Source of the DNA: Hymenobacter sp. GOD-10R
GTDB lineage: Bacteria; Bacteroidota; Bacteroidia; Cytophagales; Hymenobacteraceae
Direction of reading: 5' to 3'
DNA length: 64,000 nt
Assembly (NCBI RefSeq): GCF_035609205.1
Contig: NZ_CP141184.1
Coordinates: 4,781,001-4,845,000, forward strand
Shown here: positions 1 through 8,340 of the stretch, piece by piece
Layout of the letters: every line of letters starts with the position of its first letter
How positions within the stretch are numbered: position 1 is the stretch's first letter
Translations under genes and position numbers: made by a program
The notes under the pieces: model-generated
What the model was told of the DNA's origin: nothing
Databases searched by the model: none
The model's input: only the letters and a program-made list of their open reading frames with translations

Positions 1-2
1 TT

Positions 3-152
3 CTGGGCTTCGATACGCTGCTGATTGGGCACACAATCGAAGGCAAACACCTAGCTATTATTCCTTTTCTGATTGGCCTGCTTATTCTGGCTTACTATTA
101 CCTGGTGCAAAAGCCTCGCGAGACCAAGCAGGAACGCGTAGCAACGCTTTAA
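3..152 (+). CDS. C-terminal tail of an integral membrane protein (partial)
   Basis: The frame is open from the window edge to a TAA at 150-152 and gives 49 residues. A hydrophobic stretch of about 20 residues rich in Ile, Leu and Tyr forms one membrane helix. It is followed by a charged tail (KPRETKQERVATL), as expected for the last helix and cytosolic end of a transporter or permease. The start and most of the protein lie outside the window, so the family cannot be named. It reads towards the broken LysR gene that starts 113 bases downstream; membrane protein plus LysR regulator is a common pairing, but a regulatory link is only inference. Confidence 0.55.
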   Translation: MGFDTLLIGHTIEGKHLAIIPFLIGLLILAYYYLVQKPRETKQERVATL

Positions 153-265
153 TATGACTAAGGTAGAAGCTAGCTACTCGTTTGTCAGACCCTGGCAGCC
201 TCTAACGCTCAGAAAAGCTGGAGCTGCGTGAAGCTCTTCTTGGTAACAGCTGCGTATTTTATGCC

Positions 266-1162
266 ATGCCTGATTTCCGTCTTCGCGTCTTCCAAACGGT
301 AGCGCGCCATTTAAGCTTTACCAAGGCTGCGCAGGAGCTATTTATTACGCAGCCCGCCATCACCAAGCACATTCACGAGTTAGAGCTTAGCTACAAGCAA
401 CGCCTGTTTGAGCGGCGCAGTAACCGCATTTCTCTAGCCGAGGCTGGGCAGGTGCTACGTACGCACGCCGACGCCGTAGAGCAACTCGACCAAGAGCTAA
501 CCGAAACCTTGCAGAGCCTGCGTGGCGGTGAAGGCGGCCGGCTGCGCCTTGGTGCCAGCACTACCCTAGCGCAGTATGTAATTCCACGCTTGCTGCCGGG
601 CTTCTAGACGCGTTATCCGGAAAGCATGCTCATGCTGCTCAACGACAACTCTGAGTAGATTGCGGAGGCGCTACTGCGTGGGCAGATTGACCTAGGTTTT
701 GTGGAAGGACGCAGCAAAAGTCGCGACTTACACTATGAGCCTTTCCTGGAAGACGAATTGGTAGTTGTGCGCCGCGCCCAACCAGGCCCAGATGCTCCTT
801 CCCTGACGTTGGCTGAACTGGTGCAGCTTCCGCTCGTGCTACGCGAACGGGGCTCCGGTACGCTGAAGGTAATAGAACACGCGTTGCGCATTCGGCAGGT
901 AAAATTGGCCGAGTTGAATGTACTATTCCAGCTGGAAAGTACATAGGCAATAAAAACCTACTTGGAGGCGGCTCCAACCGCTCTAAGGTTTATTTCGCGG
1001 CTAGCGGTGGAGAAGGAAGTAGCAGCGGGACTGCTTGCCGTTGTGCCAGTGCCAGAACTGACTTTGTCGCGCCAGTTCGAGGCCGTGTGGGTGCAAGGTG
1101 CTCCTCTTTCGAAGGTGGCTGAACGGTTTTTGCGCCATGCTCGTCAACACAGCCATTCGTAG
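266..1162 (+). pseudogene. LysR-family regulator interrupted by three in-frame TAG codons
   Basis: A single frame of 299 codons matches the usual LysR length. It carries an N-terminal winged helix-turn-helix (FTKAAQELFITQPAITKHI, about residues 18-36) and then an effector-binding domain. The frame is cut by TAG at 605-607, 656-658 and 944-946 before the terminal TAG at 1160-1162, with no insertion or deletion. By comparison with the family the second and third stops fall where Gln or Glu is usual (NSE-stop-IAEALL; LEST-stop-AIKTYLEA), so single-base CAG/GAG to TAG changes explain them. Family residues persist after each stop. It is most likely a recently inactivated gene; amber suppression is the less likely alternative. 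The first 113 residues could still yield a free DNA-binding domain. Confidence 0.8.
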
Positions 1163-1334
1163 CGGTTGCAGCTTCGGGCGAAACATAGCGTGAGCTCTAT
1201 TCACAACTTTTTATCCCCTCATTCAGCGCTTTATAATAGCTAGCCTGACACTGCGAAGCGTGGTCGGCAGACTAAACGGTGTAGACTACGTATAACTGAA
1301 CAGTTATTCTATTCTCTCCTTACTTCTGTTTACC

Positions 1335-1709
1335 ATGGAAAACACGCCCCAATCCTCCCCTGACCAAAACAATCAATCAGCTGATACGCCGCAGTATGGC
1401 GAATTTGGTAATGCCGATTCCGCTGCTCAACCTAGGTCAACTCACGAGTCGAACGACGGCTCAAATGACAACCCCGACGAATTCAGCGAGTTTCGGAAGA
1501 AGCGTTCGAACCTCACCGAAGATTACGGCCAAGTTAGCCAGCAAGCTGATCCGGCGGAACAGCGCGGCCACGTTGAGCAAAATCAAAATCCCGAAGCCGT
1601 AGCGGCGGCTCAAGACAGCGACGAAAGCACGCGCCGCGCCGCCTATGCTGCCGATGATCCTCGGTATGGCAGTGGCACATCAAACACTTGGCAAGAAGAT
1701 CAAGCCTAG
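1335..1709 (+). CDS. Hydrophilic, probably disordered small protein
   Basis: This 124-residue protein is rich in Gln, Asn, Asp, Glu, Ser and Ala and has almost no hydrophobic residues. It has no signal peptide, membrane helix or Cys, and the composition predicts an intrinsically disordered soluble protein. It starts with ATG at 1335 and is followed after 13 bases by a perfect terminator hairpin, so it appears to be a monocistronic gene. Short acidic disordered proteins are sometimes stress or desiccation proteins, but nothing in the sequence proves that here. I recognise no family. Confidence 0.65.
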   Translation: MENTPQSSPDQNNQSADTPQYGEFGNADSAAQPRSTHESNDGSNDNPDEFSEFRKKRSNLTEDYGQVSQQADPAEQRGHVEQNQNPEAVAAAQDSDESTRRAAYAADDPRYGSGTSNTWQEDQA

Positions 1710-1722
1710 CTTGCAGCTACTA

Positions 1723-1776
1723 GCCCTATAAACATAAGGCCGAACGGAACTCCGTTCGGCCTTATGTTTATAGGGC
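1723..1776. terminator. Bidirectional terminator, perfect 26-bp stem
   Basis: Arms 1723-1748 and 1751-1776 are perfect reverse complements separated by only two bases. The stem has a GC-rich core (GGCCGAACGGA) and A/T-rich outer ends. It lies between the convergent gene ends at 1709 (+) and 1838 (-) and can serve both strands. Confidence 0.85.
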
Positions 1777-1837
1777 ATTCGATTATAACTTGTACAGTGT
1801 CGCTCTACGTTATTCTGCATACCGTCTAGCTAGGCGG

Positions 1838-3133
1838 CTATACGTCTCCTAAGCGCTTGCCCTGCTGCCGCCCCAAGCGCAGGTGCTTGGCCTGCCCAAT
1901 GACTTGGGCCGAGTAGATACCTCGATGCCCGGAAAACAGATAAGCAACTACGCACGCTAGCGCCAAATACACGCCCGCCTGCGCACCAAACAGTTCCAAT
2001 CCCATCAGCGTGCAGGCCAGGGGTGTATTGGCCGCACCCGCGAATACGCCCACAAAGCCCATCCCTGCCAGCAGCGCCACCGGCAATGGCACCACCACCG
2101 ACAGCGCACTACCCAACGCGGCCCCAATAAAAAAGAGCGGCGTCACTTCTCCTCCTTTAAAGCCGCACCCTAGGGTAAGAGCCGTCAGGAGAAGTTTCCA
2201 GGCGAAATCAGTGGGGGCAAGCGGTGTGTGGAACGCTTCCACAATAACCGGTACACCCAACCCAATGTAGCGCGTAGTACCTAGCACCCAAACGCACACA
2301 ACCACCAGCACGCCGCCTACCACGGGGCGAAACGGCGCATAGCTGATGCGGGCAAACTTTTTACCGATCCAATGGGTGAGTGCTGCGAAACTACGCGCCA
2401 CAAGGCCAAACAATATGCCGGCTACTAATGCCCACAAAAGCGTGGCGGGCGTGATAAGCAGAGAAGCCAACTGCGGATAGTGGGTGTGGTCAACGCCCCA
2501 GGCTCTGGTAACCAGATCAGCGCTAACGGCCGCTAGGAAGCTCGGTAGCAAGGCATCATAACGCATGGATCCGAGCAGAAACACTTCCAGCCCGAACACG
2601 GCCCCAGCTAGCGGCGTCCCGAAGACCGACGCAAAGCCCGCACTCATACCCGCAATCAACAGCAGGCGCCGGTCGCGCGGGCGCAACCTCAAAAGACGCG
2701 TAAGCTGATCAGCCAGTGCGCCTCCCATTTGTACAGCCGTGCCCTCACGACCCGCCGAGCCGCCAAATAGGTGCGTGAGCAACGTGCCGCCTAATACCAA
2801 GGGCACAAGGCGCAACGAAATCAAACGTTGTGGCGCGTGAATCTCGTCCAGGATCAAATTATTTCCTCGTACAACCCTGCTCCCGAACAGGTGATACGCT
2901 AGGCCTATAAAGAAGCCAGCTACCGGCAACAACCCAATAATCCAGAGGTGTGTTTCCCGCCAATGCGTTGCCCAGTCCAGCGCTACCAGAAAAACAGCGG
3001 ACGCCGTACCAGCTAGCCCTCCTATGAGCGCGCTAATCACCATCCAGCGTAGCAGGAAGAGCGCGTAAGTAGTGGTTGTAATAGCCCGCAAACGAGCAGG
3101 CAACCAATAGAAAGAAAAAAACTGACGAGCCAT
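1838..3133 (-). CDS. CLC-type fluoride/proton antiporter (CLC-F, EriC-F type)
   Basis: The 431-residue membrane protein has about ten hydrophobic helices and the CLC signature GGSAGREGTAVQMG with the gating Glu. The chloride-selective GSGIP loop is not seen; the corresponding region near residue 90 reads GNNLILDEIH. As far as I recall this is the pattern of the fluoride-specific CLC-F branch, which exports fluoride from the cytoplasm in exchange for protons. The decisive evidence is the leader: a fluoride riboswitch lies 50 bases upstream. The ATG at 3131-3133 is chosen as start; an in-frame TTG at 3146-3148 would add five residues. The gene is transcribed alone and ends at the shared terminator near 1750. 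Confidence 0.88.
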   Translation of the reverse strand: MARQFFSFYWLPARLRAITTTTYALFLLRWMVISALIGGLAGTASAVFLVALDWATHWRETHLWIIGLLPVAGFFIGLAYHLFGSRVVRGNNLILDEIHAPQRLISLRLVPLVLGGTLLTHLFGGSAGREGTAVQMGGALADQLTRLLRLRPRDRRLLLIAGMSAGFASVFGTPLAGAVFGLEVFLLGSMRYDALLPSFLAAVSADLVTRAWGVDHTHYPQLASLLITPATLLWALVAGILFGLVARSFAALTHWIGKKFARISYAPFRPVVGGVLVVVCVWVLGTTRYIGLGVPVIVEAFHTPLAPTDFAWKLLLTALTLGCGFKGGEVTPLFFIGAALGSALSVVVPLPVALLAGMGFVGVFAGAANTPLACTLMGLELFGAQAGVYLALACVVAYLFSGHRGIYSAQVIGQAKHLRLGRQQGKRLGDV

Positions 3134-3185
3134 AAAAGCGAACGGCAAGATGAACTACCCGGAACGGCCTGCCTGACCGTTCGTC

Positions 3186-3248
3186 CCGTAGGAATCATCA
3201 GCGCGAAGCATATGCTTCGGCGGTTCGCGGTGGCAATCCATCACCGTA
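3186..3248 (-). promoter_or_regulatory. Fluoride riboswitch (crcB motif)
   Basis: On the minus strand the leader reads GGTGATGG, a CCACC strand, AACCGCC, a hairpin (GAAGCATATGCTTC) and then GCTGATGATTCCTAC. These are the conserved blocks and order of the crcB/fluoride aptamer: the GGnGATGG start, the AACCGCC joining strand and the CTGATG..TCCTAC end. A possible expression platform follows, with complementary GAACGG and CCGTTC about 20-45 bases before the ATG. No U-run follows that hairpin, so translational control is more likely than termination. A TATCTTTG -7 box lies just upstream at 3255-3262, putting the transcript start at or beside the first aptamer base. Confidence 0.92.
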
Positions 3249-3254
3249 CGCTGG

Positions 3255-3262
3255 CAAAGATA
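3255..3262 (-). promoter_or_regulatory. -7 box (TATCTTTG) of the fluoride exporter transcript
   Basis: The octamer matches the Bacteroidota -7 consensus TAnnTTTG and lies about seven bases before the riboswitch aptamer, the right distance for a start site at the aptamer's first G. I found no good -33 TTG upstream, so the promoter may be weak or activator-dependent. Confidence 0.55.
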
Positions 3263-3308
3263 GACGGAGCTGACCTTTTTGATTCGTTAGCTCCATATTT
3301 TGCGAGAC

Positions 3309-3740
3309 CTAGACCTGTTCAGCAAGCCAACTGATGGCAGCGGCTTCATCAGAAAAAAGCTGGTAAGTAAGCGGATAGGTGTTTAACTCCCGAATCAAGG
3401 CAGCCATTTCCAACCGAACCATTACATTTTGAGGCGATACAATAGCCCCATAGCGTAACCCTGAGCGCACAGCGCGAGGAAACCAATCGAGCAAGATCCA
3501 AGCTTGGTTCTCCGTACTGAAGACAGGCAACGACCGTTGGTCACCTAGCAGCTTGTGCCAGCTTTTTTGCTCTAGTTGTACCAAGGCTTGCTCCAGCAAC
3601 TGACGCCATATCGCGGCCGAGGAGGGTTGCGAAGTCCAGTTTAAGCGCACATAGGCTTCCTGGGGAACAAGAGAAACTGATCCGGCCGCGTTGCCGAATT
3701 GAAAGGATGGCTCAGATGCTACAAACGCTGGAACGGGCAT
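3309..3740 (-). CDS. Hypothetical protein, possible STAS/SpoIIAA-like fold
   Basis: A 143-residue soluble protein without signal peptide, Cys or membrane helix. Its ending (LTYQLFSDEAAAISWLAEQV) resembles the tail of short STAS/SpoIIAA-like proteins of Cytophagales, in which an alternating beta-alpha sheet ends with a phrase like fxdexxAxxWL. The middle segment (AWILLDWFPRAVRSGLRYGAIVSP) would fit the central strand and helix. No catalytic motif is visible. The gene stands alone between the riboswitch-controlled exporter and another small hypothetical. The family suggestion rests on recall of the C-terminal pattern and is tentative. Confidence 0.6.
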   Translation of the reverse strand: MPVPAFVASEPSFQFGNAAGSVSLVPQEAYVRLNWTSQPSSAAIWRQLLEQALVQLEQKSWHKLLGDQRSLPVFSTENQAWILLDWFPRAVRSGLRYGAIVSPQNVMVRLEMAALIRELNTYPLTYQLFSDEAAAISWLAEQV

Positions 3741-3876
3741 AACAAATGGCGCTTTATAAGTGTAGGAGAACTGATTATGCTAACAAGTGGTAGCATATCT
3801 TTATTTACGTAGTAGAATAAGGTATGGATGAGCCACTCTTAAAAAAATGATAATAGTAGTCCTATGAAAGCCCAGG

Positions 3877-4119
3877 CTAGCTAGGTATTTCGCTGACTGA
3901 CCATCCTGCGGTCGCAAGCATGGACAGCAAGTGTCGGCCATGACTGGCGCTTCCTCCTACTAGTCCTTGAGGTCCTTCTATTAAAATGCCACTGCCTGAG
4001 TTGTTGTGGCGTACCAGCACCCGACCGTTAGTGGTGTCTTGGTGATAGGTGTTAGGAGCACTATCAGGACGAAAGCCTAGCAACTGCAAGAAATTTTCAA
4101 TTTGGGAAAGCGTCATCAT
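3877..4119 (-). CDS. Hypothetical 80-residue protein
   Basis: The ORF encodes a small soluble protein beginning MMTLSQIENFLQLLGF. The N-terminal half looks helical and the C-terminal half is rich in Gly and Ser (NNSGSGILIEGPQGLVGGSASHG). There is no signal peptide, Cys or recognisable motif. It starts with two consecutive ATG codons and ends at the TAG at 3877-3879. The upstream region is strongly A/T-rich, as expected for a promoter. I do not recognise a family. The ordinary composition and isolated placement make it a plausible real gene. Confidence 0.5.
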   Translation of the reverse strand: MMTLSQIENFLQLLGFRPDSAPNTYHQDTTNGRVLVRHNNSGSGILIEGPQGLVGGSASHGRHLLSMLATAGWSVSEIPS

Positions 4120-4367
4120 TACATTGGCAAATAGGATACGAGAGCAAGTAGAGCAGTACGCAAAAATACGTAAGTATATATTACAAAATATTAATATTTT
4201 AAAAAAATAATATATTCTTAGACGTAGCTAAGTTCAACCTTTTACTTGCTCGTCCAAATCTGAGAAACATGACCTAAAATGACAATCAATCTTTTAGGCT
4301 TTTTACTACTCTTTTACCTGCTGTGCTTGTGAGAATGTGCTTATTCAATCAGATCGGCTACCCCCAT
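4120..4367. other. A/T-rich intergenic region
   Basis: This stretch between the 80-residue ORF and the aconitase terminator contains a very A/T-rich segment (about 4170-4215, runs of A and TATTAATATTTT). No ORF of note, RNA gene or repeat was seen. The A/T-rich part probably belongs to the promoter of the minus-strand ORF ending at 3877. Confidence 0.5.
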
Positions 4368-4416
4368 TCACAAAAAATGGCCGCTTCCTTTTGTTGGAAG
4401 CGGCCATTTTTTGTGA
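4368..4416 (-). terminator. Rho-independent terminator of aconitase
   Basis: Arms 4368-4388 and 4396-4416 form a perfect 21-bp stem with a 7-base loop. The GC core (GGCCGCTTCC) is flanked by A6/T6, so the structure gives a U-run on either strand. It lies 12 bases past the aconitase stop codon. Confidence 0.9.
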
Positions 4417-4428
4417 GTAAGATCTAGC

Positions 4429-6723
4429 TTACTTCTGCGAGAGCTGAGCACCGCTCGTTTCGCGTAGGCGAATCAGATTTAGGGCCGAACCAGCTTTGAA
4501 CCACTCAATCTGACCTTCGTTGTACGTATGGTTCAGATAGATGAGGTCAGTGTCGCCATCAACGTGGTGCAGGCGAGCTTGCAGTTGCTGCCCAGGCGCA
4601 AACGAATTTAGACCGATGATATCGATGGTATCGTCTTCCTCGATCAAGTCGTAGTCAGCCTTGTTGGCAAACGTGAGAGCCAGCATGCCTTGCTTCTTGA
4701 GGTTGGTCTCGTGAATACGGGCAAACGACTTCACAATCACGGCGCGAACACCTAGGTGGCGTGGCTCCATAGCAGCGTGCTCACGCGAAGAGCCTTCCCC
4801 GTAGTTTTCGTCACCTACCACTACCGAGCCTATGCCCAGTGACTTATAGGTGCGCGCTACTTGCGGTACAGTGTTGTAAGGCGTGCCTTGGGTCAGCTGG
4901 TCTTTCACAGCATTAGCTTCACCGTTGAAGGCATTGATCGCCCCGATGAGCATGTTGTTGGAAATATTATCCAAGTGCCCACGGTACTTCAACCACGGGC
5001 CAGCCATTGAAATGTGGTCAGTGGTGCACTTACCTTGTGCCTTGATGAGCAAACGCAGTCCTGAAAGGTCGCTGCCTTCCCAAGGCTTGAAGGGCTCGAG
5101 CAATTCCAAACGGTCGGACTCCGGATCAACGATTACCTGAACACCAAGACCGTTCTCGGCAGGAGCTTGGTAACCAGCATCTTCTACGTCGTAGCCACGC
5201 GGAGGCGCTTCTACGCCGTGCGGAGCATCCAGCTTCACCTGCTGACCATCTTTGGTGGGCAGCGTGTCGGTGAGCGGGTTGAAAGTCAAGTCGCCGGCAA
5301 TAGCGAAAGCCGTTACAATTTCGGGCGAAGCCACGAATGCGTGCGTGTTCGGGTTGCCGTCGTTACGCTTCGCAAAGTTGCGGTTGAACGAGGTAATGAT
5401 TGAGTTACGACGCTTGGGGTCATCGGTGTGACGAGCCCACTGGCCGATGCACGGACCGCAGGCGTTAGCCAGCACCACGCCGCCCATTTGGGCGAAGGTG
5501 TCAAGCAGGCCGTCGCGCTCTACCGTGTAGCGCACAAGCTCCGAACCAGGCGTTACTGTGAATTCAGCATTCACCGTCAGACCCTTCGATACAGCTTGCT
5601 CCGCTATCGAAGCAGCACGCGTGATGTCCTCGTAGCTCGAGTTAGTGCACGAGCCGATCAAGCCTACTTCTAGCTTTTCAGGCCAGCCGTGTTCTTTTAC
5701 AGCAGAAGCAAACTGCGAAATTGGCCAAGCAGCGTCGGGCGTGAACGGACCGTTTACGTGCGGCTCTAGTTCCGACAGGTTGATTTCGATGAGTTGGTCG
5801 AAGAAGTTTTCGGGGTTAGCGTACACTTCGTCGTCAGCACGCAAGTGGCCCCATACGCCATGAGCTAGGTCTGCTACGTCACCGCGGTTGGTGCTACGCA
5901 GGTACTCAGATTGCTTGTCATCGAAGCCGAATACCGAGGTAGTAGCCCCGATTTCAGCACCCATGTTGCAGATGGTAGCCTTACCGGTTGCCGACATGCT
6001 CTCGGCACCTTCACCGAAGTATTCCACGATAGCGCCGGTGCCGCCTTTTACCGTCAGGATACCAGCTACTTTCAGAATTACGTCTTTAGGAGCCGTCCAG
6101 CCGTTTAGTTTGCCGGTCAGCTTCACGCCAATCACTTTGGGGAACTTCAACTCCCACGCCATGCCGGCCATTACATCAACGGCATCAGCACCACCTACCC
6201 CGATGGCAATCATGCCGAGGCCACCAGCGTTCGGCGTGTGCGAGTCCGTACCGATCATCATGCCGCCTGGGAAAGCATAGTTCTCGAGTACTACTTGGTG
6301 AATGATACCAGCACCGGGCTTCCAGAAGCCAATACCATACTTGTTAGAAACTGAAGCTAGGAAGTCATATACCTCCTTGTTTTCAGAGTTAGCCTCGGCC
6401 AGGTCTTGGTCGGCACCCAGGCGAGCCTGGATCAAGTGGTCGCAGTGTACGGTGCTGGGCACGGCGGTTTTGTCTTTGCCGGCTTGCATGAACTGCAACA
6501 GCGCCATCTGGGCCGTGGCATCTTGCATTGCTACGCGGTCGGGGGCAAAATCGACGTAGGAAACGCCCCGCTCGTACGCACTGTTGACTTGGCCGCCATA
6601 CAAGTGAGCGTACAGAATCTTTTCGGTTAGCGTGAGCGGACGGCCAACGGCGGCACGGGCGGCTTCAATGCGCTGGCCCATACCGGCGTACACAGCCTGA
6701 ATCATTTCTATGTCAAACGCCAT
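4429..6723 (-). CDS. acn: Aconitate hydratase
   Basis: Aconitase isomerises citrate to isocitrate through cis-aconitate in the TCA cycle, using a cytosolic [4Fe-4S] cluster. The 764-residue length and motifs fit the mitochondrial-type enzyme. Cluster ligands are visible as Cys in GSCTNSS (about residue 359) and the pair in [11 protein letters not shown] (about 421 and 424). The substrate-site phrases [15 protein letters not shown] and [17 protein letters not shown] are intact, the latter in the C-terminal swivel domain. The start is ATG at 6721-6723. The gene is monocistronic, has its own terminator and shares a compact divergent promoter region with the TlpA-like lipoprotein. Confidence 0.96.
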   Translation of the reverse strand: MAFDIEMIQAVYAGMGQRIEAARAAVGRPLTLTEKILYAHLYGGQVNSAYERGVSYVDFAPDRVAMQDATAQMALLQFMQAGKDKTAVPSTVHCDHLIQARLGADQDLAEANSENKEVYDFLASVSNKYGIGFWKPGAGIIHQVVLENYAFPGGMMIGTDSHTPNAGGLGMIAIGVGGADAVDVMAGMAWELKFPKVIGVKLTGKLNGWTAPKDVILKVAGILTVKGGTGAIVEYFGEGAESMSATGKATICNMGAEIGATTSVFGFDDKQSEYLRSTNRGDVADLAHGVWGHLRADDEVYANPENFFDQLIEINLSELEPHVNGPFTPDAAWPISQFASAVKEHGWPEKLEVGLIGSCTNSSYEDITRAASIAEQAVSKGLTVNAEFTVTPGSELVRYTVERDGLLDTFAQMGGVVLANACGPCIGQWARHTDDPKRRNSIITSFNRNFAKRNDGNPNTHAFVASPEIVTAFAIAGDLTFNPLTDTLPTKDGQQVKLDAPHGVEAPPRGYDVEDAGYQAPAENGLGVQVIVDPESDRLELLEPFKPWEGSDLSGLRLLIKAQGKCTTDHISMAGPWLKYRGHLDNISNNMLIGAINAFNGEANAVKDQLTQGTPYNTVPQVARTYKSLGIGSVVVGDENYGEGSSREHAAMEPRHLGVRAVIVKSFARIHETNLKKQGMLALTFANKADYDLIEEDDTIDIIGLNSFAPGQQLQARLHHVDGDTDLIYLNHTYNEGQIEWFKAGSALNLIRLRETSGAQLSQK

Positions 6724-6773
6724 AATAGAGAAATGGAAAGAGTGAAAAAGGATGCTGTTTTTTGAACAGTACG

Positions 6774-6806
6774 CAAATATAAGAGCCCCTTGTTGCGGCG
6801 CCCAAA
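6774..6806 (-). promoter_or_regulatory. Aconitase promoter (TTTG-N21-TATATTTG)
   Basis: On the minus strand a TTTG at 6806-6803 and a TATATTTG at 6781-6774 are separated by 21 bases, matching the Bacteroidota -33/-7 pattern. The box lies about 50 bases before the aconitase ATG and overlaps the promoter of the divergent gene. Confidence 0.65.
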
Positions 6807-6817
6807 CTTTATATTTG
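6790..6817 (+). promoter_or_regulatory. Promoter of the TlpA-like lipoprotein gene (TTG-N17-TATATTTG)
   Basis: TATATTTG at 6810-6817 is an exact match to TAnnTTTG, with TTG at 6790-6792 seventeen bases earlier. The ATG lies 67 bases downstream. The element interlocks with the aconitase promoter on the other strand. Confidence 0.55.
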
Positions 6818-6884
6818 CGCGTTTCTTATATAAACTAATTCCAAATTAGAGTAGTTTACTTAAACACGCTTTTCTCCTGAACGT

Positions 6885-8204
6885 ATGTCCCCTTCCTCCG
6901 CCATTCGGCAGATCGTAGCCGGAGCTAGCCTTGCGCTGGTAGTGGCCAGTTGCCAGTCTAATTCCTCCGAGCAAAAAGTAGCTAGTGCCCCCGCCGCTGC
7001 AGCCGATGCAAACGCCAACTATCTGCAAGATGGCACTTGGCGCGGTGTGCTCTCGGCTCAAGGCCAGGAAATTCCTTTCTTGTTTGATGTCGAAACCGGC
7101 AACAACAACCAACCCGTGGCCGTGTACCTGCGCAACGGCGCCGAGAAGCTGAAGCTCGACGAAATAGCAGCCGCCGGCGATTCTACCACCATCAAGCTAG
7201 GTGCCTTCGATGCCGCCTTGGTGGTGCGCAAGGATGGCGAGGACAAGCTAAAAGGCGCCTGGGTGAAGTACGACGCCAAAACGCCCTACCGCGTGCCGTT
7301 CACGGCGACGCATGGAGAAAAAGAGCTATTCCCTGTTCAGGCCAAGCCTTCCAGCGACTCCAAGGAGACGATGAAAGAAAGCACGTTCCAAGTGGAATTT
7401 AAGGACGAAGAAGGCAAAACGTATCCTGCCGTGGGCATCTTCAAGGAAAGCCCTGAAACTGGAAATATGACGGGCACCTTCCTAACGACCACCGGCGATT
7501 ACCGCTACTTGGCCGGCCGATCGGTTGGGAACCTGCTGCGCTTATCCACCTTCGACGGTAGCCACGGATTTTTGTTCACCGCGACGAAAGGCCCGAACGG
7601 TACCATGAAGGGAGACTTCTACAGTGGCAAAAGCGGCCACGAAACCTGGACGGCCAAGCTTAACCCCAACGCCAAACTTCCCGATGCTAACTCGCTCACC
7701 TTCATGAAGCCGGGTGAGAAGAAGCTAGCGTTCAAGTTCCCCAGCATCCACGAAGGTGGCTCGGTTTCCCTCTCCGACCCAAAGTACAAGGGCAAGGTGG
7801 TAGTGGTGCAGTTGCTCGGCTCGTGGTGCCCCAACTGTATGGATGAGACGAACTTCCTGGCGCCTTGGTACGAGAAGAATAAGAGCCGCGGCGTGGAGAT
7901 TATCGGCCTAGGCTACGAGCGCAGCCCTGAGTATGCTAAAGCCGCCGAGCGCCTGCGTAAGATGAAAGACCGCTTTGGCGTTAACTATGACTTAGCCGTA
8001 GCTGGTGTGGCCGACAAGGATGCTGCCGGCAAAACGCTACCACAAATTGCGAAGGTTCTAGCCTTCCCCACCACCATTATCATCGACAAAAAAGGCGATG
8101 TGCGGAAGATCAATACTGGTTTCTCTGGTCCCGGCACCGGCAAGTATTACGATGAACTGGTAGCCGATTTCAACCAAACGATTGACCAGTTGGTGAAGGA
8201 ATAG
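6885..8204 (+). CDS. Lipoprotein with C-terminal TlpA-like thioredoxin domain
   Basis: The 439-residue protein begins with a lipoprotein signal peptide whose lipobox VVASC places the lipidated Cys near residue 23. Residues about 45-270 form a beta-rich domain of unknown function. Residues about 280-435 are a TlpA/ResA-type thioredoxin fold with the redox pair in GSWCPNC and the cis-Pro loop in AFPTTIIID. TlpA-like proteins act as membrane-attached thiol-disulfide oxidoreductases in the periplasm, often in cytochrome maturation or oxidative stress. The partner of this one is not evident. ATG at 6885 is supported by the signal peptide. The gene is followed by a dispersed inverted repeat. Confidence 0.88.
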   Translation: MSPSSAIRQIVAGASLALVVASCQSNSSEQKVASAPAAAADANANYLQDGTWRGVLSAQGQEIPFLFDVETGNNNQPVAVYLRNGAEKLKLDEIAAAGDSTTIKLGAFDAALVVRKDGEDKLKGAWVKYDAKTPYRVPFTATHGEKELFPVQAKPSSDSKETMKESTFQVEFKDEEGKTYPAVGIFKESPETGNMTGTFLTTTGDYRYLAGRSVGNLLRLSTFDGSHGFLFTATKGPNGTMKGDFYSGKSGHETWTAKLNPNAKLPDANSLTFMKPGEKKLAFKFPSIHEGGSVSLSDPKYKGKVVVVQLLGSWCPNCMDETNFLAPWYEKNKSRGVEIIGLGYERSPEYAKAAERLRKMKDRFGVNYDLAVAGVADKDAAGKTLPQIAKVLAFPTTIIIDKKGDVRKINTGFSGPGTGKYYDELVADFNQTIDQLVKE

Positions 8205-8226
8205 AGAACTAACTCCACCATCGATA

Positions 8227-8321
8227 GAACGTCATGCTGAGCTTGTCGAAGCATCTTTACTGCCAAAGTAATCTAGTCACTACTGCGGTAGAGATGCTTC
8301 GACAAGCTCAGCATGACGTTC
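8227..8321. repeat. Dispersed inverted repeat with 30-bp perfect arms
   Basis: Arms 8227-8256 and 8292-8321 are perfect reverse complements around a 35-base loop. The arm core GTCATGCTGAGCTTGTCGAA is, from memory, one of a family of short intergenic repeats (variants of GTCATnCTGAGC...GAAGnATCT) scattered through Hymenobacter and several unrelated bacterial genomes. It lies between convergent genes ending at 8204 and 8341, so its hairpin may also terminate transcription on both strands. No transposase, target duplication or ORF accompanies it here. Confidence 0.8.
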
Positions 8322-8340
8322 TTTTGTGCTCTTGCGAAAC

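Noticed and set aside
266..1162. Reading the LysR fragments as three separate genes
   Set aside because: All three are in the same frame and together make one full-length LysR protein; the pieces after the stops have no start signals of their own.
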